Notes: generated by a model from the sequence alone, not told the origin. Counted from the stretch's first letter, positions 1 through 6,173 are shown. The stretch is DNA of 6,995 bases from Gammaproteobacteria bacterium (GCA_023380515.1 JAMCRH010000079.1:1-6995), one strand, 5' to 3'. A program made the numbers and translations.

Positions 1-64
1 TATTTTTTACGTAAGTGGTTACGAGCGCAGCGATAATCAGTAGAGCAACGAGGTAGTAGTTCAT
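1..64 (-). CDS. Partial small hydrophobic protein (N-terminus only, runs off left edge)
   Basis: Reading leftward from an ATG at 64-62 gives 21 open codons before the window ends. They encode MNYYLVALLIIAALVTTYVK followed by N. A short polar start followed by about 14 hydrophobic residues looks like a membrane segment or an uncleaved signal anchor. The ribosome-binding sequence is weak: a GGCGG about 3 bases before the ATG. Codons 14-21 lie inside the left arm of the 21-bp inverted repeat, so the same sequence recurs at 150-170 in the other orientation. I do not recognise the protein. With only 21 codons visible the reading frame could be fortuitous, so the call is tentative. Confidence 0.4.
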   Translation of the reverse strand, partial: MNYYLVALLIIAALVTTYVKN

Positions 65-119
65 ATTCCGCCGGTAATTTTTGTGATTTGAGCGATTCGA
101 TTCAATGAGCAATGCTATG

Positions 120-167
120 CTTACATATGTACTTACATATGTACTTACATAACCACTTACGTAAAAA
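120..167. repeat. Four phased 12-bp units beginning CTTAC
   Basis: CTTACATATGTA occurs twice in tandem (120-131, 132-143). It is followed by two diverged units with the same CTTAC start at exactly 12-base spacing (144-155 and 156-167). The first two units each contain the 10-bp palindrome TACATATGTA. The fourth unit lies inside the right arm of the 21-bp inverted repeat. The regular spacing, about one helical turn, suggests a multi-site operator for the flanking genes, but no regulator can be named from the sequence. Confidence 0.7.
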
Positions 168-178
168 ATACAGTTAAA

Positions 179-206
179 GTTTAGTGGCCGCAAAGGAGCA
201 CTAAAC
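179..206 (+). promoter_or_regulatory. Leader stem-loop with ribosome-binding sequence in the loop
   Basis: GTTTAGTG (179-186) pairs perfectly with CACTAAAC (199-206), leaving a 12-base loop that carries AAAGGAG (192-198). An ATG lies 4 bases after the stem at 210, in frame with the lipoprotein. The arrangement could modulate translation of the lipoprotein mRNA or serve an alternative start at 210. The preferred start at 234 has its own GGGGAG (222-227). A regulatory role is inference. Confidence 0.4.
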
Positions 207-233
207 TAAATGGGTGATAACGGGGAGTTGTGC

Positions 234-641
234 ATGAAGTACCTTCGATTACTCGCTGCTATGATGTTAGCGACGGCCTTGTCGGGCTGCATTATTTATT
301 ACAATTCAGGCGGGCTTAATCTAGGCCGCTATTACATTGTATCGACCGTTGTCGGGGGCGAAGGCGAAATTAGCCCGCGCTCTGCTCAAGTGCTTGACGG
401 TGAGCGCTTAACCATCACGTTGTCACCCGCCGTCGGCTGGACGGTCGGAACCGCTAGCGGCTGCGACGGCCAACTGCAGCAGGACACCTATGTCACCGGA
501 CGCATCCGTGCCAATTGCACCGTACGTGTCGACTTCGTTGAAGTGGTTGGTGTCGATATGGAGCAGGCTGACGCTTACACCACCATCAGTTGGACCAACG
601 CGCAGGGTTATACGTTGACTGTTATTGAACCAAAAGGTTAG
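234..641 (+). CDS. Small outer-membrane-type lipoprotein with one InlB-like repeat domain
   Basis: This 135-residue protein starts with a lipoprotein signal peptide: MKYLR, a hydrophobic stretch, then the lipobox L-S-G-C with the lipidated cysteine at residue 19. Residue 20 is Ile rather than Asp, so Lol sorting would send it to the outer membrane. Residues about 35-101 resemble one divergent InlB B-repeat/bacterial repeat module: GGEGEISP, then a GERLT-TLSP-GW pattern, a GC-G-L turn, TGRI-A-CTV and a final V-F. Cys77 and Cys95 probably form a disulfide. I chose ATG 234 because GGGGAG sits 6 bases upstream and because a start at 210 would put Asp and Glu before the basic n-region, which is atypical for a signal peptide. 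The exact role is unknown. It is convergent with the pseudouridine synthase gene. Confidence 0.8.
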   Translation: MKYLRLLAAMMLATALSGCIIYYNSGGLNLGRYYIVSTVVGGEGEISPRSAQVLDGERLTITLSPAVGWTVGTASGCDGQLQQDTYVTGRIRANCTVRVDFVEVVGVDMEQADAYTTISWTNAQGYTLTVIEPKG

Positions 642-648
642 CTTTTGG
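630..648. terminator. Weak stem-loop between convergent genes
   Basis: CCAAAAG (630-636) pairs with CTTTTGG (642-648) around a 5-base loop that contains the lipoprotein stop codon. The hairpin sits between the convergent ends at 641 and 655, where a two-way terminator would be expected. No uridine tract follows on either strand, so termination activity is doubtful. Confidence 0.3.
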
Positions 649-654
649 CGAGTA

Positions 655-1335
655 CTAGCGCTGTGACTTCACTTGCGGCCACGGCTGTTCCCAAGGGTTT
701 AAAAATGCAGGAAACTCGTCCCAATTACAGGGGGTAAAACCATCCTCGGCACTGGGTAGCAAGATAAACGTGTGTTGCTGCCCTTGCCAAGAAAAGCGCA
801 AGGCCATGGCATGAAGCATGAGTCGCGCTGCGCGTTCACCGCCATAGCGCGTGTCGCCCATAATCGGCGCACCGAGGCTTTTCAGCGCCACACGAAGTTG
901 GTGGGTTTTGCCCGACAAGGGACGCAACAAATAAAGTCGGTAGCCGAGCCCGGTTCCAAAACTGAAAAATTGCGTCGTTGCCGGCTGTGTCAAAGTGGTG
1001 GTGAGCATCCAGTTGCCATTGCGACTTTTGATCATGTCACCTTGAATCAAGCCCTGTTTCTTTTTCGGCTTATTACCGCCAATCGCGATGTAATATTTCT
1101 CAATGGCATGGCTTTCGAATAATTGACCGAATTCACGTGCGGCGTTTTTATGACGAGCGACAATCAGCAGGCCGCTGGTGTCTTTGTCGAGACGGTGCAC
1201 GGGAAATAGCGACTCCCCCGTCTGTTGCTCCAAACGCGTCACTACACCGAGGTCATCACCTTCACAGTGCATCCCAATTCCAGACTCCTTCAAAATCACA
1301 TAATAGTCCGGATGAGTTTCTAAAATCTTCAGCAT
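655..1335 (-). CDS. RluA-family RNA pseudouridine synthase (TIGR01621-like)
   Basis: This 226-residue protein would convert uridine to pseudouridine in rRNA or tRNA in the cytoplasm. The RluA-family motif II, HRLDKDTSGLL, is present with the catalytic Asp at residue 50. Supporting family motifs are YYIAIGG after the catalytic region, RPLSGKTHQLRVAL and a GAPIMGDTRYGG segment. There is no N-terminal S4 domain, so it belongs with the short single-domain members; length and layout match the group annotated as TIGR01621, from memory. The target uridine cannot be inferred. The start at 1335 is constrained by an in-frame stop 18 bases upstream and has no clear Shine-Dalgarno sequence. It lies 78 bases downstream of the M24 peptidase on the same strand, beyond a large palindrome, so read-through transcription is possible. 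Confidence 0.9.
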   Translation of the reverse strand: MLKILETHPDYYVILKESGIGMHCEGDDLGVVTRLEQQTGESLFPVHRLDKDTSGLLIVARHKNAAREFGQLFESHAIEKYYIAIGGNKPKKKQGLIQGDMIKSRNGNWMLTTTLTQPATTQFFSFGTGLGYRLYLLRPLSGKTHQLRVALKSLGAPIMGDTRYGGERAARLMLHAMALRFSWQGQQHTFILLPSAEDGFTPCNWDEFPAFLNPWEQPWPQVKSQR

Positions 1336-1354
1336 ATCAGCGAGATACCATTAG

Positions 1355-1389
1355 GGACCGTGACCGGAATGGCATTCCGGTCACGGTCC
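1355..1389. repeat. Perfect 35-nt palindrome (17-bp arms, one central base)
   Basis: Positions 1355-1371 are the exact reverse complement of 1373-1389 around a single unpaired base at 1372. As RNA the innermost pairs would open to give a small loop on a long, GC-rich stem. It begins 25 bases after the M24 peptidase stop codon and ends 20 bases before the pseudouridine synthase start, read on the minus strand. No T-run follows on either strand, so it is not a standard intrinsic terminator. It could be a REP-like dispersed palindrome, an mRNA-stabilising or attenuating hairpin between the two genes, or a protein-binding site. Confidence 0.75.
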
Positions 1390-1413
1390 ACAATCACGAC
1401 TAGCGAACCTTTT

Positions 1414-2799
1414 CTAACGAACAAGGTGCCATTGGGTCTGGCGGCCGGCGAGGTAAATCACGCGGCTGCCGTCGAAATAGGCGCTTTGTTCGAGCTTGAC
1501 TTGCACCAACTGGTTATCCCACTCCGGAATGGCTTGTTTAATATAGCCTTCAATCGCATAACCGGTATTGGCATACAGCGGCCAGTCGCCTTGAATTGGG
1601 GTTGGTCCTTGATTGTCCCACATGCCAATGGTCGGGCCCGGTGCGTGGCCAAAGAACCCAAGCGGATGGGTGTAGGTGCTGCTCAAAATCCCCTCTGCAC
1701 GGGCTTTTTGTTGCGTTGCCGCAAGGATTTCATTGCCAGTCCGGCCAGTCACGAATTCACCGGTGAGAATATCTTGCCAGCGGTTGCCAGTGGCCAACGC
1801 TGATTTGAATGACTCGGGAATGTCATCTTCGTCAGCACGCAGTACATAAGCCATTTCTTGCGTGTCGGTGCAGAGCTTGAAGTAGCAAATACCAACGTCG
1901 GTATGCAATACGTCACCGCGCTGAATCACACCGCTTTCGCCGCAAAATGGCGTGTCTTCTTCACAGGTGATACCAGGGCGTTGGTAAGTGACGTACGGCA
2001 TAAACCAGATCGGCAGCTCAAGCTTACTAAAACGCTCGCGAATATACCAAGCCACGTCATCTGTAGTCGTGACGCCTGGGGTGATCACCCGTGAACTAAA
2101 GGCTTCGCTAATCACCCCGCGGGCAATGCCAACAATATGCGGATACACTGCGAGTTCTTGCTCGGTGCGTTGCTCAATCCAGCGCACCACAAGGTTTTCG
2201 GCGGAGACAAGGCGGTTCTCGAATTCACTTGGTAGCACTTCAAGCAAACGCGCATGCATGCCTTGGGTTAGACCATCAGCCACCGACCAGTCGCGCGAGA
2301 CATTAATACCGATGCGCTGTGGATTCTTGGCCACAATTAGCTCGCCAAGTGCCTGCCACTGTTCATCTAGGCTGCCGCCTTGCCATGCCGAGTCATACGG
2401 ACCGCCAAGTGGGTAGGTGTTGACGGTTTCGCGAGTAACCGAACCATCTGCTTGACGGTGAAACACCAGCATGGTGGTGCGACGTGCGGCAAACGTTGGC
2501 TGTGGTACTAAAGTAAAATAAACCGGGTCTTCCGCTTTTTCGCGATTGATCACCAACCACATGTCGAGGTCTTGCTCGGCCATGAGTGCCGGTAACAAAT
2601 TGTCGAGGCGGTCGGTTAGCATGCGGTTTTCTGGACCGATGCGCTCACGATGGGGCACGATGGAAAAGTCAGTTGCGTTTTCAATCACGCGACCTTGGTC
2701 AAATTCGGTCGCCTGGACTGTCGTTGGTACTATCGTTGGCACTATGGCGAGAGCCGGCAGTGCGAGCCCGGTCAATATTGCTAAAGAAAGTCGTTTCAT
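1414..2799 (-). CDS. Secreted M24-family metallopeptidase (Xaa-Pro aminopeptidase-like)
   Basis: This 461-residue protein has a pita-bread-fold M24 catalytic domain. The five expected metal ligands are visible: Asp301 in HTDVG, Asp312 in CTDTQE, His385 in HPLGFFGHAPG, Glu417 in YAIEGY and Glu437 in VKLEQ. His378 fits the additional conserved histidine. Residues about 50-200 form the creatinase-like N-terminal domain. The N-terminus (MKRLSLAILTGLALPALA) is a signal peptide, so it should act in the periplasm or outside the cell, removing N-terminal residues probably ahead of proline. Substrate specificity is not provable here, since M24 also holds prolidases and methionine aminopeptidases. All four cysteines (279, 286, 305, 310) cluster around the first two ligands, which suggests disulfides. 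Its start is divergent from arfB. The ribosome-binding site is weak. Confidence 0.9.
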   Translation of the reverse strand: MKRLSLAILTGLALPALAIVPTIVPTTVQATEFDQGRVIENATDFSIVPHRERIGPENRMLTDRLDNLLPALMAEQDLDMWLVINREKAEDPVYFTLVPQPTFAARRTTMLVFHRQADGSVTRETVNTYPLGGPYDSAWQGGSLDEQWQALGELIVAKNPQRIGINVSRDWSVADGLTQGMHARLLEVLPSEFENRLVSAENLVVRWIEQRTEQELAVYPHIVGIARGVISEAFSSRVITPGVTTTDDVAWYIRERFSKLELPIWFMPYVTYQRPGITCEEDTPFCGESGVIQRGDVLHTDVGICYFKLCTDTQEMAYVLRADEDDIPESFKSALATGNRWQDILTGEFVTGRTGNEILAATQQKARAEGILSSTYTHPLGFFGHAPGPTIGMWDNQGPTPIQGDWPLYANTGYAIEGYIKQAIPEWDNQLVQVKLEQSAYFDGSRVIYLAGRQTQWHLVR

Positions 2800-2811
2800 A
2801 ATTATTGTCGT

Positions 2812-2824
2812 GGCGCTAAGCGCC
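2812..2824 (-). promoter_or_regulatory. Short hairpin in the M24 peptidase leader
   Basis: GGCGC (2812-2816) and GCGCC (2820-2824) form a perfect 5-bp GC stem with a 3-base loop, 12 bases upstream of the M24 peptidase ATG on the minus strand. It occupies the position where a ribosome-binding site would begin, and none is evident there. A regulatory effect is inference only. Confidence 0.25.
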
Positions 2825-2840
2825 CGTCCTTTGTTTTTGT

Positions 2841-2873
2841 CCGAATTAACGGATTTATCCTACCTCAATTCGG
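2841..2873. promoter_or_regulatory. 7-bp inverted repeat in the divergent M24/arfB intergenic region
   Basis: CCGAATT (2841-2847) and AATTCGG (2867-2873) are perfect inverted copies separated by 19 bases. They sit in the 132-base region between two divergent genes, so a regulator binding here could act on both. I see no convincing -35/-10 pair for either gene in this stretch. Confidence 0.25.
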
Positions 2874-2931
2874 CGCGGAAGGGGAATGCATGATATTCTG
2901 CACGAAAGCATTGGCGGTCAACGAGAGTATT

Positions 2932-3348
2932 ATGGCGATACTGATTTCCCAGCGCGTGGAAATTTCGGAACAAGAAATTGAGTGGCAATTTATTCGCTCA
3001 AGCGGTGCTGGCGGCCAGAATGTCAATAAAGTCGCGACGGCGGCGCAGCTGATCTTTGATATTCAGGCCTCGTCACTGCCTGAATTTTATAAAGAACGTT
3101 TGCTGAAACTCAGTGATCACCGTATTACTGCAAGCGGCAAAATTATTATTAAGTGCCAGGAAACCCGAAGTCAGCTGCAAAACCGTGAGCTGGCGCTCGA
3201 GCAGTTTATTGCCTTGGTACGTAGCGTGAATAAAGTCGTAAAGAAGCGTATTGCGACCAAACCTACACGGGCTGCCAAAGAGAAACGTTTACACAGCAAA
3301 AAGCAGCACAGCGCCAAAAAAGCGCTGCGCAAGAGTAAAGACTTTTAA
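2932..3348 (+). CDS. arfB: Peptidyl-tRNA hydrolase ArfB (YaeJ), stalled-ribosome rescue factor
   Basis: ArfB enters the empty A site of ribosomes stalled at the end of truncated mRNA and hydrolyses the peptidyl-tRNA. This 138-residue protein has the release-factor GGQ motif at residues 27-29 (SSGAGGQNVNK), the conserved FDIQASSLPEFYKERLL and TRSQLQNRE blocks, and the lysine/arginine-rich C-terminal tail (about residues 105-138) that in ArfB threads into the mRNA channel. Length is close to the 140 residues of E. coli ArfB. It lacks the codon-recognition domains of RF1 and RF2. I chose ATG 2932 because it matches the E. coli N-terminus (MIVIS versus MAILIS). An in-frame ATG at 2890 would add 14 residues and has a stronger ribosome-binding sequence (AAGGGG at 2879-2884). 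The gene appears monocistronic. Confidence 0.92.
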   Translation: MAILISQRVEISEQEIEWQFIRSSGAGGQNVNKVATAAQLIFDIQASSLPEFYKERLLKLSDHRITASGKIIIKCQETRSQLQNRELALEQFIALVRSVNKVVKKRIATKPTRAAKEKRLHSKKQHSAKKALRKSKDF

Positions 3349-3358
3349 CGGGCTAAAG

Positions 3359-3802
3359 TTAGTCCGCTGCGGTGGTGGCGTTCCAGTTCACTGCCTGCCA
3401 ACGGTCGTCACGAAATACTAACACGCCGGTATTGAAGTGGCGCCCAACTACGTCGCCATCGGTATTTTTACTGATCAGTGTAAAGTTAATGACCACCATC
3501 TCACCATAGGTTTTCAATTCAACGTCTTCGGCACTAAACCAGGTGGTTACCGCGTCTTCGGCGATCGGCGTACTGCCTTGCATGCCCGACATTAGTTCAT
3601 TTTTGCCAAAACGGGTGCCTCGCGAGCTGGTGTAGGTCAAGTCGTCCGCCCAAAAGTTATTGTGGATGCTGGCGTCGCTTATCGATGCACCATACAAAAA
3701 GTGGTCGACGGCGGCTTTTGCACCAGCGGTGTCTGGTGCTTGGGCGGAGGCTGACATTGACATTGTGGCGAAAACAAAAAGTAACCCAATGATCTTGTAC
3801 AT
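3359..3802 (-). CDS. Secreted SnoaL/DUF4440-like (NTF2-fold) protein
   Basis: This 147-residue protein has a clear signal peptide (MYKIIGLLFVFATMSMSASA) with a probable cleavage between Ala20 and Gln21. The mature part resembles the SnoaL-like/DUF4440 group of the NTF2-like cone fold: a helix with AAVDHFLYGASISD, WADDLTYTSSRGTRFGKNELM, a strand VVINFTLISKN and the closing GVLVFRDDRWQAVNWN. Such proteins bind small ligands or act as isomerases, hydrolases or accessory subunits; a specific function cannot be assigned. The frame is open back to an ATG at 3865, but that codon overlaps the -35 box of the promoter found here and would ruin the signal peptide. The start at 3802 has AAGG about 9 bases upstream. 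The gene follows the nuclease gene on the same strand with its own promoter, and its end is 10 bases from that of arfB. Confidence 0.8.
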   Translation of the reverse strand: MYKIIGLLFVFATMSMSASAQAPDTAGAKAAVDHFLYGASISDASIHNNFWADDLTYTSSRGTRFGKNELMSGMQGSTPIAEDAVTTWFSAEDVELKTYGEMVVINFTLISKNTDGDVVGRHFNTGVLVFRDDRWQAVNWNATTAAD

Positions 3803-3835
3803 AGATTGAACCTTATCGATAAACGAGAAAGAACG

Positions 3836-3865
3836 ATAATAGCCATGCCCTCGACGGATTTGCAA
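3836..3865 (-). promoter_or_regulatory. Sigma70-like promoter for the SnoaL-like gene
   Basis: On the minus strand TTGCAA (-35, 3865-3860) and TATTAT (-10, 3841-3836) are separated by 18 bases. Each matches the consensus hexamer in five or four of six positions. Transcription would begin near 3829, giving a leader of about 27 bases before the ATG at 3802. This supports that start over the upstream ATG at 3865 and implies the gene need not depend on the upstream nuclease gene. Confidence 0.6.
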
Positions 3866-3931
3866 TTATTGCCATGTGTCCTAGGCTTTCTCGCCGTTTG
3901 CGCACATCTGCATAATCAGCCGCTACCATAA

Positions 3932-6145
3932 TTACGTCGCCGCTTTGGCTTGAGTCAGCAACAATAACTCGGCGGCAGCTCGGGCGTCATCCAGAGCACG
4001 GTGATGGTTGGTGAGCCGAATGTCGAACGACTTACATAATGCGCCTAAACTGTAGGATTCCAGCCCCGGGAAATGCTGCCGCATGCGTTGTACCGTACAG
4101 ATTTTCGGCAAGCGAAACACCTCGCCAAGGCGCTCATACTCACTGCGGAAAAAGCTGTAATCAAAATTAACGTTATGGGCAACGAATACCGCATCGGCAA
4201 GAAAGCGTTGCAGCTCATTAGCCACTTCGTTGAACTTGGGCGCTGTTGCCACCATTTCGTTGTTAATTCCTGTTAGTTCGGTTATGAATCGCGGAATATG
4301 TCGTTCTGGGTTAATCAGCGACTGCCATTCCTCAATAATCTTGCCCCCACAGACCTTCACCAAGCCAATCTCGATAATGCGATGATAACCTTGCGCACCG
4401 CCCGTGGTCTCAACATCAACAACAATGTAGGGTTGCTCGGGATCGACCTGCCATTCAACCGTTTGCACCACAACTTTGAAACCGGCCTGTTGCAAGCGCC
4501 GCATACTCATGAGTTGATTGCGTCGTAAACTATCGCCTGGTGCTTTGATTTCCTCAAAGCGCAGCTGACCCTTGTCGATAACAAGCAAATCTGGATAACC
4601 ATCGTTACGCTGCAGGTAGTCTTGGCTCATTTCCATGAGAACTTGCGCCAATGCCTCGACCGAGGCGTGTTGCAACAGATGGGAGAAAATCTCTAGCAAT
4701 GAACTGTGCCAACGAAAGACGCCATTGGCAGTACCATAAAACTGGGCCGCAATGGCCATGAGATGGCGCAACCATTTTCCTGGCGTATCCAATTCCGCAA
4801 ATAGGGCGCGGATTTCACTTTCGTTCTCGCGCCAAAAACTTTGTTCACGCAAGGCTAGCGGCAAGCGATCAAATTCATTGCAAAAGCCGTTGCCTTCGCG
4901 AAATAAAATGGGCCAGAAGGTCATGCCAAATAAAGCGCGCCATAGGCGGTTTTCCGTGCGCCAAACTAACGCGCCCCGGCGCTGATAGTGCTGCTGCATA
5001 CCTTTTTCAACTTGGTCTTTGTGCGCTTCATCAAGAATAACCGGGGTGTCACAACTGCGCAGAATATCAGTCAGAATACTGGTACGCTTCTTTTCGAACT
5101 TCCGCTGCAGAAAATCCAAGGCGAAATAAAGTAAGTGCTCACTTTCAGGGTTTTCTACGATTTCGTTAAGCCTCTCTTCGACTGTCGTAATCTCACCTGT
5201 GTGATAAAGCAAACGTAAATACTTTTCAATCGACCGTGGATCGGGGGAGCGCTGCAGTAGCTTAAGCGCCAAATCGTCTTGTTTTTCATTCAGCGCAAAC
5301 TTGCCCAGTTGATAGAGCAAGGCGCCATATTCTTGTTCGGCCAAGTACCCCGTTGGCGGCTGCTGGTGCAAGCAATGTTCGGCGAATGCAAGCCGCTGAG
5401 CGGCGCCACTGTTCTTAAACGCTGCCAGCTCACTAGACCAATACCAGGCATCCTTCGCATCAGTGAGTTGCTGAAAGCGAGCTTGCAGGTTTGCCAAGTC
5501 GTCATCCTTGCTGTTGAGTAACGCTTGGCGCGTACCCATAACCCCTAAATCACGCATGGAAAACTGATTTAACGTGCCACGTACATGGCCGAAATACAGA
5601 TAACGAAAATAGTGGAAGACTTGATGTTCAGCGACATACAGCCATGACGCAAGGCTGGGTGCATTTAGCCATACGTCATCATGCGTCGAACTGTTTGCCA
5701 ACACTGGTGTAAATGCTTCCAGCCAAGCGCCTTTCGTTGCCGATTTATTTGGAACTTGCAGTAACTCAATCTCAATTGCTAGCTGCTGCAACTGTGGTTT
5801 GGTGAGTTGGTTTAAAAATAATTCTACCAACGGCGTTTGCAAACTCGTTGGTTCTGGTCGTTGCAAAGCCTGTGCAGCAGGCAGCACAAAGCCAACTCGC
5901 TCGAGCTCGGTTAACGCCACCGAAACGTCGCTAATTTCGGGGTAATCAAGGGTACTTAGCGCGACAAATGGCCATTTTCGATTGAGCATGCGCACGAATA
6001 AGCACAGCCCGTCTTCGGACAGTGCGTGAATTTGCTGCACAATCGCGTTATCGTGCGGGTCGAGCAGGTGTGCGCAAACCTCTTCAATGTAGCGAAGAAA
6101 TTCGAGAAAATGATCACGATAATATTTTTCGGGAAGCGTCTTCAT
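3932..6145 (-). CDS. FAN1-like VRR-NUC nuclease fused to a C-terminal DEDDh 3'-5' exonuclease
   Basis: This 737-residue protein joins two nucleases. Residues 1-565 match a whole bacterial FAN1: an N-terminal helical region (YYRDHFLEFLRYIEEV), a SAP-like stretch near 106-145 (LNQLTKPQLQQLA), TPR-like helices about 265-350, and the VRR-NUC domain about 478-565 with GYPDLL (Asp519), EEIKAPGD (Glu532, Lys534) and Gln544. Residues about 572-735 form a DnaQ-type DEDDh exonuclease: VVDVETT (Asp577, Glu579), AHNVNFD (Asp662) and HHRALDDA (His715, Asp720). FAN1 enzymes cut 5' flaps and degrade 5'-3', acting in interstrand crosslink repair; DEDDh enzymes degrade 3'-5'. Both catalytic sets look intact, so a dual-polarity repair nuclease is likely. 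The linker is only a few residues long. A LexA box lies 28 bp upstream of the start. No strong Shine-Dalgarno sequence or terminator is visible. Confidence 0.9.
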   Translation of the reverse strand: MKTLPEKYYRDHFLEFLRYIEEVCAHLLDPHDNAIVQQIHALSEDGLCLFVRMLNRKWPFVALSTLDYPEISDVSVALTELERVGFVLPAAQALQRPEPTSLQTPLVELFLNQLTKPQLQQLAIEIELLQVPNKSATKGAWLEAFTPVLANSSTHDDVWLNAPSLASWLYVAEHQVFHYFRYLYFGHVRGTLNQFSMRDLGVMGTRQALLNSKDDDLANLQARFQQLTDAKDAWYWSSELAAFKNSGAAQRLAFAEHCLHQQPPTGYLAEQEYGALLYQLGKFALNEKQDDLALKLLQRSPDPRSIEKYLRLLYHTGEITTVEERLNEIVENPESEHLLYFALDFLQRKFEKKRTSILTDILRSCDTPVILDEAHKDQVEKGMQQHYQRRGALVWRTENRLWRALFGMTFWPILFREGNGFCNEFDRLPLALREQSFWRENESEIRALFAELDTPGKWLRHLMAIAAQFYGTANGVFRWHSSLLEIFSHLLQHASVEALAQVLMEMSQDYLQRNDGYPDLLVIDKGQLRFEEIKAPGDSLRRNQLMSMRRLQQAGFKVVVQTVEWQVDPEQPYIVVDVETTGGAQGYHRIIEIGLVKVCGGKIIEEWQSLINPERHIPRFITELTGINNEMVATAPKFNEVANELQRFLADAVFVAHNVNFDYSFFRSEYERLGEVFRLPKICTVQRMRQHFPGLESYSLGALCKSFDIRLTNHHRALDDARAAAELLLLTQAKAAT

Positions 6146-6173
6146 AGCGAACCAATCGTTTTCAGATAATTTA

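Larger units (their letters stand above)
1..170. repeat. 21-bp perfect inverted repeat (1-21 and 150-170)
   Basis: Positions 1-21 are the exact reverse complement of positions 150-170, with no mismatch; pairing breaks at 22/149. Both arms end in TA and contain the small palindrome TTACGTAA next to a run of A or T. The left arm begins at the window edge, so the repeat may extend further left. The arms could be ends of a small miniature element about 170 bp long with TA at its borders, or binding sites for a regulator. The first reading is weakened because an apparent coding start at 64 reads out through the left arm. Confidence 0.7.

Noticed and set aside
150..206. Possible integron attC-like recombination site
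   Set aside because: The core sites do not fit RYYYAAC/GTTRRRY, and the lipoprotein plus neighbours do not look like cassette genes.
772..1122. Plus-strand open frame inside the pseudouridine synthase gene
   Set aside because: It is fully antisense to a gene with clear catalytic motifs, its translation resembles no known protein, and no ribosome-binding site precedes it.
1988..2416. 142-codon plus-strand open frame within the M24 peptidase gene
   Set aside because: It is antisense to a convincing metallopeptidase and has the low-complexity Ser/Arg/Thr composition typical of a shadow frame.
3349..3366. Hairpin (CGGGCTA/TAGTCCG) between the convergent arfB and SnoaL-like genes as a terminator
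   Set aside because: The stem contains a G-T pair, no T-run follows on either strand, and it overlaps the SnoaL-like stop codon; too weak to annotate.
3803..3865. 21-residue N-terminal extension of the SnoaL-like protein from ATG 3865
   Set aside because: That ATG lies within the -35 box of a good promoter, and the extension would place a long polar stretch before the signal peptide.
5279..5521. Overlapping open frames on both strands within the FAN1-like gene
   Set aside because: Both lie in a region where the FAN1 frame encodes a sensible TPR-like segment; they are short and without initiation signals.
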